64,000 nt of DNA from Candidatus Bathycorpusculum sp. Lineage in GTDB: Archaea > Thermoproteota > Bathyarchaeia > Bathyarchaeales > Bathycorpusculaceae. Positions 56,921 to 64,000 of the stretch are shown here, piece by piece. The notes beneath the pieces were generated by a model, which saw nothing but the letters and a program-made list of their open reading frames with translations, was not told where the DNA came from and did no database searches. The translations under genes and the position numbers were made by a program. Each line of letters begins with the position of its first letter. Positions within the stretch are counted from its first letter, which is position 1. Location of the stretch: NCBI GenBank assembly GCA_009778385.1, contig WRJX01000105.1:145053-209052 (forward strand), read 5' to 3'.

Positions 56921-58987
56921 TTAGGTTTTCTTTAGGCATCCTTCACGTGGTTCATAGATAGTTCCTTCTCGGAGCAGTTGACTTATCATGCGTTCAATTT
57001 CGCCTCTTGGGATCTTGTGTTTGGTTTCTAGTTCGCTGACAAATGCGTCTCTTTCAACGATGCCCGTTTGTTTTTCCATGTCCATGAGAACTGATAAGAC
57101 TATATGGAAGCGGTCTCTGATGCTTTTAGGTCTGCCAGTCATGATGATGTCGATGTCAACTTTGAAGCTAGACAAGTCGATTCCTACTTCTTCGAGTGAT
57201 TTTTTCATGATTGCAATTGCTGCTTCGGCGTCTTCTGCAGTTACTTCTTTGCGTAATGCTACACGAGCGCGAGCTTCAGCGCATCTGACTAATGATTCAA
57301 GTTGGCGGGTAGTGATTGCTACTGGGGAGCCTTCTGATTCACTGGCGTTACGCATGGCTAAATAGAACTCTTTAAGTCGTTTTAACGCTTCAGGGTTTAA
57401 CGCTGGGTGTACACTTTTGGCATAACTGACATATTTACGTAAAAGTTCTGTGTCGACTTGTGCTTCAACTGGGCTTATGCCGCGTCTATGGATTTCTAAG
57501 ATGTGTTCTGACATTCTGCTGTCTGATTCTTTATTGGGTACATCACGAAGCACGAAGATTAAATCAAAACGTGACAGGATAGTAACTGGTAGGGAAATGT
57601 TTTCGGCTACTGTGCGATTTGGTTCATACCTGCCCAAGGAGGGGTTAGCCGCTGCTAAAACAGACGTTCGTGCATTAAGGGTTGCAACGATGCCGCCTTT
57701 AGCTACTGAAACGGTGTGTTGTTCCATGGCTTCGTGAATGGCTACTCGGTCTTCAGGACGCATCTTGTCCATTTCGTCAATGCATGCAATGCCTTTATCT
57801 GCTAAAACAAGTGCGCCTGCTTCAAGTGACATTGAACCGCCTTTTTCGCGAACAACAGCTGCAGTTAACCCAGCGGCGGTAGTGCCTCTGCCTGAGGTAT
57901 ATAGGCCTCTTGGAGCGATGCGTGAGACATATTGAAGCATCTGTGATTTGGCGGTACCTGGGTCACCGATGATTAACGCGTTCATTTCGCCTCTCACAGT
58001 CATGTCTGGTAGGCTCCTTGAAACTCCGCCAAAGAGCAGGTACATAACGGCTTCTTTTAGATGTTCATTGCCGAAAATAGATGGGGCGATGCTGCTTATG
58101 ATTTTTTTGTGAACATGAGGGTCACGTGAGAGTTCTATTATTTTTGCTTCTTCTTCGGGTGATGGTGGTGAGGTTTCGGGTTCTTTACCTAAAAGTTCAA
58201 CAGAGTTGGCTTCTAGTTGAAGGATGAATGTGCGGAGTTTTCCCATGCCTATTAGTGATGGTGCATGAGCGTGGACTATGCCAACTATGGAAACATGGTC
58301 TCCGGGGCGTGCTTGATCCACGATTTCGTCACCGACTAATTTTACTGCCAAAACCCTAGGTAACTGTCCAGGTGGCAGGTCTTCTGGTTTTTCTTGTAAT
58401 CTTAGATCTTGTGAGTCTATGAATGTGGACTCTTCTTGGGCAAACTCAAATGGGCCTTCTTTTCCGCAATCGGGTGCCATGCAGACTGCTGGGGCTTTAA
58501 GGAATTGTCCTGTTTGTTCAATTTTCATTATTGTTCCACAACGTTTGCATTTATATGCTGCTTGCAGAACCATTGGACGAACTGGTGTGGCGCGGACGAC
58601 AATGCCTTCGACAAGAATTAATTTGCCCATATTTTTGGAGCCAATTTTACGTAATGCTTCTTTGCCTAAGAGTTTGGCAACGCGCACGGTAATTTTTTCT
58701 ATTTTTTCGGCGTACTCATGGTCTTCAATTCTTAGTTGTTCATATGCTGCTTTGCTTGCATATTCCAAATATTCTTCAGGTTTGTTGAGCAATTGTTCAG
58801 CTAGAGTCTGGTCAAAACTATATAATTCATCAAAATTGATTGTAACGCTGGTTTTTCCTGTAATGGCTAATTGGCTGATCTTTGTTCTATACTTTTCTTT
58901 TTGTCCTTTTTCAGAATCTACATTAAAGATTTTGAAGAACTCCAAGAAACGTTCCTGTGGATCAACTTGTTCAACGTCTTTAGCCAT
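56921..58987 (-). CDS. mcm: Replicative helicase MCM
   Basis: 688 aa. N-terminal domain with zinc site (YKCKRCGTIM...CMAPDCGK), AAA+ core with GDPGTAKSQML near residue 340, IACIDEMDKM and SRFDLIF (arginine finger), and a C-terminal winged helix. No intein. Follows gins23 by 12 bp. Confidence 0.96.
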   Translation of the reverse strand: MAKDVEQVDPQERFLEFFKIFNVDSEKGQKEKYRTKISQLAITGKTSVTINFDELYSFDQTLAEQLLNKPEEYLEYASKAAYEQLRIEDHEYAEKIEKITVRVAKLLGKEALRKIGSKNMGKLILVEGIVVRATPVRPMVLQAAYKCKRCGTIMKIEQTGQFLKAPAVCMAPDCGKEGPFEFAQEESTFIDSQDLRLQEKPEDLPPGQLPRVLAVKLVGDEIVDQARPGDHVSIVGIVHAHAPSLIGMGKLRTFILQLEANSVELLGKEPETSPPSPEEEAKIIELSRDPHVHKKIISSIAPSIFGNEHLKEAVMYLLFGGVSRSLPDMTVRGEMNALIIGDPGTAKSQMLQYVSRIAPRGLYTSGRGTTAAGLTAAVVREKGGSMSLEAGALVLADKGIACIDEMDKMRPEDRVAIHEAMEQHTVSVAKGGIVATLNARTSVLAAANPSLGRYEPNRTVAENISLPVTILSRFDLIFVLRDVPNKESDSRMSEHILEIHRRGISPVEAQVDTELLRKYVSYAKSVHPALNPEALKRLKEFYLAMRNASESEGSPVAITTRQLESLVRCAEARARVALRKEVTAEDAEAAIAIMKKSLEEVGIDLSSFKVDIDIIMTGRPKSIRDRFHIVLSVLMDMEKQTGIVERDAFVSELETKHKIPRGEIERMISQLLREGTIYEPREGCLKKT

Positions 58988-58999
58988 TCATAATTCCGC

Positions 59000-59551
59000 C
59001 TATTGCTTTTCTTGTTTTTGAAGAATCTGATTTTTCCAGGTGGAAATTATTTCACCGAGTTGTTCATAGATAATTTTTTCCTCAGTAGTCAGTTTTTTTA
59101 GTACTTGGTCACTTTGGGCAGAAACTGAGGATAAAGCTATAATTTTCTTAAGTCGTGAATTAATGATGTCTTTTGCTAACGCTTTGGCTTTATGGTATTC
59201 TTGGATTTTTTCGGGCTGAACAGCTTCAGCTTCAGCAAGGGATAGATATCTGCGTAGTTTTGGGTAAAAATTTTGTGGCAATTCTGAGATCATACCTGGA
59301 ATCTGAACGCCTTCTTTCCATTGTACCTTGTAGAGTTTGCTTCCGTCCAGAACCTCTTCTTCTCTTAGATGCACAATGCCTGTGGCTTGTAGCTCTTTTG
59401 CTATCCAATAGTAAACTTGGTATTCATTGCCCTCATCAAATGGGCCCACGTTTAAACCGGCTAGCTTCATTTCAGCAAAGTTACGGTTGGCAACAACAGT
59501 AATAAGCGAGTTCTCATAGCAAAAATCTAGTATTCCAATGTTTGTTGGCAT
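59000..59551 (-). CDS. GINS subunit Gins23
   Basis: 183 aa. B domain first (FAEMKLAGLNVGPFDEGNEY), A domain after, with ISELPQNFYPKLRRYL. The order identifies Gins23, the partner of Gins51 found 6 kb away. Co-transcribed with mcm, its helicase partner. Confidence 0.87.
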   Translation of the reverse strand: MPTNIGILDFCYENSLITVVANRNFAEMKLAGLNVGPFDEGNEYQVYYWIAKELQATGIVHLREEEVLDGSKLYKVQWKEGVQIPGMISELPQNFYPKLRRYLSLAEAEAVQPEKIQEYHKAKALAKDIINSRLKKIIALSSVSAQSDQVLKKLTTEEKIIYEQLGEIISTWKNQILQKQEKQ

Positions 59552-59797
59552 TCTTTTTTCCCTCTCAACCTGTTTTGCCCTTTAGGGATTCAACAGGTAA
59601 TGACAGAAACACCTTTAAGGCTTTTCTAAAAGAACAACTAAACTTTGAACAATTCTGTATGTTTCTGTTTTGATGTTTAATGGTGTCTTTTGGCATATTG
59701 ATGATAATTTTGCAAGCAATAGGGGGAGTGATCACTGGTTAAGTATTTGTTTTACCCGTGTGGTGTAAAAAGTGGCAAGGTACAATAAGAAAAATGG

Positions 59798-60130
59798 TTA
59801 GAATAACAGTTGTTGTTGCGTGACTTTTTTAGGTTGTAGGCATCGGTTGCATACACAGCTAAACGGTAAATCTTTTGTGGGGCAGGACTCAGAGTATTTG
59901 CAGGTGCTACACCCAAAATCTGTGCTACAGATGATGCAGGTTTGGGTAAATGAGACTTCTGACTTTAAAATGTCCTGTAGAGTGTCCCGGAGTTGGTTGA
60001 TGTTATTATAATTCTTTATGCTAAACAGTATATCTTGACCATTATACTCTAGCCCTAAGCGTATAAGTAGAATGAATTTTTCTCTTTCAACACGTGGAAG
60101 CTTAAAGCCCTTCTTGTTTAAAATAACCAT
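59798..60130 (-). CDS. Cys-rich unknown protein in the RFC operon
   Basis: 110 aa, GGAG leader, 13 bp after rfcL. An N-terminal alpha-beta part (KFILLIRLGLEYNGQDILFSI) is followed by eight Cys in 33 residues (CIICSTDFGCSTCKYSESC then CVCNRC). The spacing would suit two zinc sites or an iron-sulfur cluster. I cannot name the family. Third gene of rfcS-rfcL-this, so a role around clamp loading or repair is guessed from context only. Confidence 0.7.
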   Translation of the reverse strand: MVILNKKGFKLPRVEREKFILLIRLGLEYNGQDILFSIKNYNNINQLRDTLQDILKSEVSFTQTCIICSTDFGCSTCKYSESCPTKDLPFSCVCNRCLQPKKVTQQQLLF

Positions 60131-60143
60131 CCTTTTTGGTCTC

Positions 60144-61373
60144 CTAAAACATTTTCAAACCCGTTAAGAACGTCACTTCTTCAGGCGTAAGTTTTAGCCA
60201 TTCAATTAATGTGTTTGTTTTCTTTTTTTGTTGCAACATCAATTTGAGATAAGGTACAAATATCATTTTTGCTTCATATTTGCTGACATGACATTGAACG
60301 CCGATTTTTACACAGATGCTGTCTAATAATGTGCGTTTGCTTTTGGTCCAAAACAGCGTTATAACTCTGATTGGTGGTGAAATAAACTCAAATGACTTAT
60401 ACGATTCAGGGTTAACTGCTGCGGCTTGGGCGAGGTTATTGTAGAAGTATTTGAGTAGGTGCCAGTTTTCTGTTCCTACTCTTCCTCTGAAAACGTCAGC
60501 TTGCGATAGGAAATCGTATGCTTCTGCAAGCTCACCTGGATCAGTGTAGCGTCGAGGCATGTTATCACCTATAGCCATCAGAAGGTCATCGTATTCAACA
60601 TTTGAAGAATTAAGAAGATTTGAAACTTCCATAATGCTCTTTGTAGCGAAGTAGCCTTTTAAAGTGTCATACATGCTGATGTCTTTGTTTCTTAGACTCA
60701 ACGCTAACGTGTCTTGTACGGTTAGGGTTTTGCCTTCCTCACTTAAGCCCTGTAAGTCATTAATTGCCGACCGCACATCGCCACGACTATTCAACGCAAT
60801 TTTTTCAAGTGCCTCGAACTCGTATTTAATGTGTTCCTGTTCACATATTTTCTTAAGTGCCATTATAATTAAGGGAATGCGAGCTTGCTGGAACCTGATT
60901 AGTAGACAGACCTTTTTTAGGGGACGCAGTTTTTCAAGGTCAGGATCATTAGCTGCCATTATAACTGGGGTGCGCGTGTTTTCAACAATTTTTATGATTG
61001 CACTAACTCCACCACGGTCCTCGTTGCCCGCGATGCCGTCAACTTCATCCATAAATAGCATGTTGCCTTTAACTTCGCTGGAAAATTTGTCTAAACCTAC
61101 AAATGATGTTGCTGGAACTGCTATACGGTTAACTGCTTTTTCTGAACGGGCATCACTGGCATTCATTTCGATGATTCTAAATTTGTATTCGTTTGCAGCA
61201 GCGTTAACAAGAGTGGTTTTGCCCACGCCTGGAGGTCCATAAAGTAATACAGCTTTTTTGGTGGGACGCTTGTTTTCTAGCCATTCAACAAATAATGTTT
61301 TTGCTTCCTCATTACCTATAACATCTTTTATTGTTGTTGGCCGATATTTTTCGACCCACAGGTCATTTTTCAA
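60144..61373 (-). CDS. rfcL: Replication factor C large subunit
   Basis: 409 aa. Walker A LYGPPGVGKTTLVN near 45, Walker B MLFMDEVDGI; no SRC motif, as expected of the large subunit. The C-terminus (EEVTFLTGLKMF) shows no PCNA-binding QxxLFxF box, which many archaeal RfcL proteins have. ATGA overlap with rfcS. Confidence 0.93.
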   Translation of the reverse strand: MKNDLWVEKYRPTTIKDVIGNEEAKTLFVEWLENKRPTKKAVLLYGPPGVGKTTLVNAAANEYKFRIIEMNASDARSEKAVNRIAVPATSFVGLDKFSSEVKGNMLFMDEVDGIAGNEDRGGVSAIIKIVENTRTPVIMAANDPDLEKLRPLKKVCLLIRFQQARIPLIIMALKKICEQEHIKYEFEALEKIALNSRGDVRSAINDLQGLSEEGKTLTVQDTLALSLRNKDISMYDTLKGYFATKSIMEVSNLLNSSNVEYDDLLMAIGDNMPRRYTDPGELAEAYDFLSQADVFRGRVGTENWHLLKYFYNNLAQAAAVNPESYKSFEFISPPIRVITLFWTKSKRTLLDSICVKIGVQCHVSKYEAKMIFVPYLKLMLQQKKKTNTLIEWLKLTPEEVTFLTGLKMF

Positions 61374-62374
61374 TTGCTTTCCCCTAAAGTTTTACCTATT
61401 TTTGCAAATTGAGCTAAAAGTGCACTTAACTGTATGTCACTATTAGCACCTTGCGTTAAGCGGTAATCGTACTCCCCAAGGATATTGCTAAGTTCAGCTT
61501 TCTGTTCAGGTGCTATGTAGCTGATTTTGAAAAGTTCCCGTTGCATTTGACGAATGATTTCTGCGCCAGTAAAACCATAGGTGCCAATAATGTCATACAT
61601 TACTCGTCGAGCTTCCATAAAATCACCGTTAATAGCTTTGTTAAGCATGAGTTGAACCTGTTTAGGGCTAGCTTCGCCGATAACTTGGGAAACAACTTTT
61701 TCATCTATTGCACCGCCTTCCTTGTAAGCTGCTGCTGTTTGCAGGGCATTGATGGCATGGCGTAAATCGCCTTCACCGTAGTCTACAATTCTCTCAACGG
61801 CTTCAGCAGAAATGTTTACGTTTTCTTTTTTAGCTATACATTTTAGGTGCTCTATCATGGCGGTTCTGTCAAGCCGTGAAAACCGAAAAATTGCACATCT
61901 GCTTTGAATGGGCTCAATTATTTTACTTGATTGATTACAGATTAGAATAAACCTTGACGTACGACTACTGGTTTCCATGATACGTCTAAGCGCCGTCTGA
62001 GCGGGCCCCGTCATTTGGTCACATTCATCCAAAATAATTAACGCAAAAGGCACATCACCAAATGCGCCTCGACTGTAACGTGAAAAGTCTTTGACGCGTT
62101 CACGAACAGTGTCAATACCTCTCTCATCTGAAGCATTAAGCTCCAATGTAAAGTTTCTCCAGTTTTGCATACCAAACAATTCATGCGCAATACATAGCGC
62201 AGTTGTGGTCTTTCCTGTACCAGGTATACCCGCAAGCATTAAATGCGGCATAATTTTTGGATTTCTCATAAACGCTTTAAGACTTTCAACTATGTCATGT
62301 TGATCCACTACATCATCAAGGATTTTCGGACGGTACTTCTCTACCCACATAAGTGCTTCTTCATTAACTGCCAT
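61370..62374 (-). CDS. rfcS: Replication factor C small subunit
   Basis: 334 aa. Walker A LAGIPGTGKTTTALC near 47, ILDECDQM, and the SRC motif IQSRCAIFRFS. With RfcL it forms the PCNA loader. First gene of the operon. Confidence 0.95.
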   Translation of the reverse strand: MAVNEEALMWVEKYRPKILDDVVDQHDIVESLKAFMRNPKIMPHLMLAGIPGTGKTTTALCIAHELFGMQNWRNFTLELNASDERGIDTVRERVKDFSRYSRGAFGDVPFALIILDECDQMTGPAQTALRRIMETSSRTSRFILICNQSSKIIEPIQSRCAIFRFSRLDRTAMIEHLKCIAKKENVNISAEAVERIVDYGEGDLRHAINALQTAAAYKEGGAIDEKVVSQVIGEASPKQVQLMLNKAINGDFMEARRVMYDIIGTYGFTGAEIIRQMQRELFKISYIAPEQKAELSNILGEYDYRLTQGANSDIQLSALLAQFAKIGKTLGESN

Positions 62375-62463
62375 TGAATGTAACCTTCCACAAACATTAA
62401 CAATAACGCAACTAAATAACTAATTTACTTTTCCCACAACTAAAATGGAGGACTGTGTTTTGT
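62375..62463. promoter_or_regulatory. rfc operon upstream region
   Basis: AT-rich; holds the start of the rfc operon on the minus strand and a GGAGG at about 62447 on the plus strand that could serve the broken ORF to the right. No clear TATA match is singled out. Confidence 0.3.
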
Positions 62464-62728
62464 GTGGAGGAGTTTATTAGCAAAAGAATATTTTACCAAA
62501 AATCCATCGGCAAATTGTATGTGTTAATTAGTTCTTTGTTTTTTGTATTTAGCATGTATTTTTCTATCAGTCATTAATTTCGGGTTTGTATTGCTTTGTT
62601 GTATGGTCACAGGTAAGTTAACCAGTTTTACGTTTTCCCATTTTCCAATTTACATGTATCTCGGTGTGGTGGCGTCATTATTCTTGTTTGTTCTCAAAGA
62701 GAACACTCTTGGCCGTTTTTGTTCTTGA
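62464..62728 (+). pseudogene. Possible frameshifted small membrane protein
   Basis: From GTG 62464 one frame reads EEFISKRIFYQKSIGKLYVL and a hydrophobic helix up to TAA near 62578. The next frame (track ORF from 62543) continues with FGFVLLCCMVTGKL, a second helix and ENTLGRF. Joined by one frameshift near 62560-62575, they give about 88 aa with three membrane segments and a charged end. It is either a broken gene, a sequencing error, or chance hydrophobic frames in T-rich DNA. Confidence 0.35.
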
Positions 62729-62778
62729 GGGAGAATTATATGCTACTTTGAAGGTATACGAAATGGTGAAAAAACCAA

Positions 62779-63609
62779 ATGGCAATTGAAAAAAAATTAG
62801 TTGCTTTAAGCGTCCTTGCTATAACAATCGGAATAGCAACAGTTGTACCCTTAGCGTTCTTTATGACTGCAGAAGCCCAAACATACCCAAAATATGATGA
62901 ACCATGGTTTAACATAAATGTCCCTTTTGCATTTTTTAAAGCCGATCTAACCGATGGTATCTACCAAGATTTATGCGGACTTCCACTTCAAGTTGCAATC
63001 AACTATAACGCCTTTAACTCGCAAACAGATGCTCGAGTCGAATATCTGGAACTTACACTCTATACTGATGACTTACAACTTTTTAAGACCAATTATTTCT
63101 TTGGCACTGTCAAACCAGGTAATGAAAACCTTATGGATTCATTTGTTTTTAGCAGAGAAAGCTGGTTTAACCTCTCTGAGTTGAATCTTCATGGCGGCGG
63201 TCGTGGTTGTATATATGATATAACTCAGATGCTTGATCGTGGGGTAGACGGCTTGGTAGACGGCTTTTGTCGTGTACATAATGCCCGTGAAGACGTTGAC
63301 TTGATAAACGATAAATACGGTGATATCTTGGCGGTAATGGAAAACACGCAAACAATCTACCTTGACGTTAGAAGAGTCGGTTACGTCACCTTTGATGGTA
63401 ACAACACAGTGGTAACGTTGCCAAGTGCCCCAGTTATACAGCACATAGAACTGACAAAGAATGGTGATGTATTCACATTTGGTGACTCAGCACTTGTAAG
63501 CGATAAAATCTCTTATGCACAAGATCACTATGATAGAATAACTGAAAACTGGCAATGGCCTAATCAACAGGGTCAATATTATTCCGGTTCTATAGCCTTT
63601 GGGTGGTAA
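62779..63609 (+). CDS. Exported or membrane-anchored protein, unknown function
   Basis: 276 aa. Residues about 7-32 are a signal peptide or anchor (LVALSVLAITIGIATVVPLAFFM, then TAEAQ). The rest is hydrophilic and beta-rich, without a motif I can name; two Cys (DLCGLP, GRGCIYD) could pair outside the cell. It overlaps the next gene by 11 bp. Confidence 0.65.
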   Translation: MAIEKKLVALSVLAITIGIATVVPLAFFMTAEAQTYPKYDEPWFNINVPFAFFKADLTDGIYQDLCGLPLQVAINYNAFNSQTDARVEYLELTLYTDDLQLFKTNYFFGTVKPGNENLMDSFVFSRESWFNLSELNLHGGGRGCIYDITQMLDRGVDGLVDGFCRVHNAREDVDLINDKYGDILAVMENTQTIYLDVRRVGYVTFDGNNTVVTLPSAPVIQHIELTKNGDVFTFGDSALVSDKISYAQDHYDRITENWQWPNQQGQYYSGSIAFGW

Positions 63610-63919
63610 GCAAGTGATTAGTGACGAGTTGGAAGGCAACACTTTGAGTGTTTATGCGTTTATTGTTCGTGTAGATAGGCCTGTGGGAACAAGGGATGTA
63701 ACGCGCGGTGCAGAACTTAGTAGTACCAGTGTTGCGCATCGTCACCTGCAAAAACTTGAAAATCTTGGCTTAATAGAGAAAGACAACTACGGCAACTACG
63801 TCCTTAAAGAGAAGACGCCAATCGATGGGCATGTGTGGGTCGGCAAGAACCTTGTGCCTCGGTTGATGTTTTATTCCCTCTTTTTTTTGGGCGCATTCGC
63901 CGCAGAAGTAAGTATATAG
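63599..63919 (+). CDS. Winged-helix protein with membrane segment, probably truncated
   Basis: 106 aa. wHTH at about 10-70 (VGTRDVTRGAELSSTSVAHRHLQKLENLGLIEK), then NLVPRLMFYSLFFLGAFAAE, one membrane helix that ends abruptly at TAG. After the stop, coding-like residues can be read in two different frames up to about 63997 (FNFLLTVWVV; VAVFEPASNKLR), as if a second helix and tail had been lost by small mutations. Overlaps the exported-protein gene, so the pair may be a sensor and its effector. Confidence 0.55.
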   Translation: MGGKQVISDELEGNTLSVYAFIVRVDRPVGTRDVTRGAELSSTSVAHRHLQKLENLGLIEKDNYGNYVLKEKTPIDGHVWVGKNLVPRLMFYSLFFLGAFAAEVSI

Positions 63920-64000
63920 CAGTTTAACTTTTTGTTGACTGTATGGGTAGTGTGTAGTTGCAGTGTTTGAACCAGCTAGCAACAAGCTCAGGTGACACAC

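Noticed and set aside
58419-59021. 200-aa plus-strand ORF antisense to mcm
   Set aside because: Ser- and Cys-rich shadow of mcm coding sequence; mcm itself is unambiguous.
63917-63919. TAG read as pyrrolysine to extend the wHTH protein
   Set aside because: A TGA follows 16 codons later in the same frame, the coding-like tail is in another frame, and no Pyl genes are visible.

Overview
The window is from an archaeal chromosome, low in G+C by eye. Nearly every informational gene is archaeal: both subunits of DNA polymerase D, Orc1/Cdc6, MCM, two GINS subunits, both primase subunits, PCNA, RFC small and large, geranylgeranylglyceryl phosphate synthase, SRP54, Sec61 beta, aIF5A, aIF2 alpha, Nop10, Nob1, Pus10, a C/D box guide RNA and an intron-containing tRNA-Ser. 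PolD together with TACK-like gene strings suggests a non-thermophilic Thermoproteota/TACK lineage, Bathyarchaeia being my best guess. That placement is inference; I ran no database search.

Layout. (1) 0-10.2 kb: a carbohydrate block with a divergent trehalose synthase (TreT-type glycosyltransferase), then TreZ, a GH57 enzyme, TreY and MalQ in tightly overlapping order. (2) 10.4-16.5 kb: PPK2, an intron-containing tRNA-Ser(CGA), a PhoU-like regulator, PolD small subunit and Orc1/Cdc6. (3) 16.46-17.27 kb: a probable replication origin with three ORB-like elements, two of them inverted around an AT-rich stretch. (4) 16.9-19.95 kb: an unusual accessory segment with three small proteins, at least two carrying winged helices and one also a membrane anchor plus coiled coil. 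Their intergenic regions hold roughly 40 copies of a TGTGAW hexamer, partly in exact 11-bp steps. This is the best candidate in the window for an undescribed system. (5) 20-31 kb: nitrilase/NadE, Elf1, GGGP synthase, PolD large subunit, a small wHTH gene, MazG, Sec61 beta, LSm, DUF2070, Nob1 and NAD kinase. (6) 31-46.6 kb: a translation and RNA-processing block (aIF5A, C/D sRNA, SRP54, Pus10, eL21, RpoF, DUF655, KsgA, HemK2, dCMP deaminase, Trm11-like enzyme, uL16, PEP synthase, Dph2, METTL5-like, Csl4, RpoL, TFS). (7) 46.7-53 kb: PCNA-PriL, a dolichyl-phosphate sugar transferase with a GT-C-like membrane protein, and PriS-Gins51. (8) 53-64 kb: an archaeosortase-like protein, eL42-eS27-aIF2alpha-Nop10-PAC2, MCM-Gins23, an RFC operon with a Cys-rich unknown protein, and at the right edge a secreted protein, a membrane wHTH fragment and a broken membrane ORF.

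The genes work together mainly as a replication and translation neighbourhood. Almost the whole core fork apparatus lies within about 49 kb, starting at the predicted origin. Several small genes are missing from or mis-started in the ORF track: Sec61 beta, the post-polC wHTH and Nop10. Many start codons are TTG or GTG, supported by GGTG/GGAG-type Shine-Dalgarno sequences.
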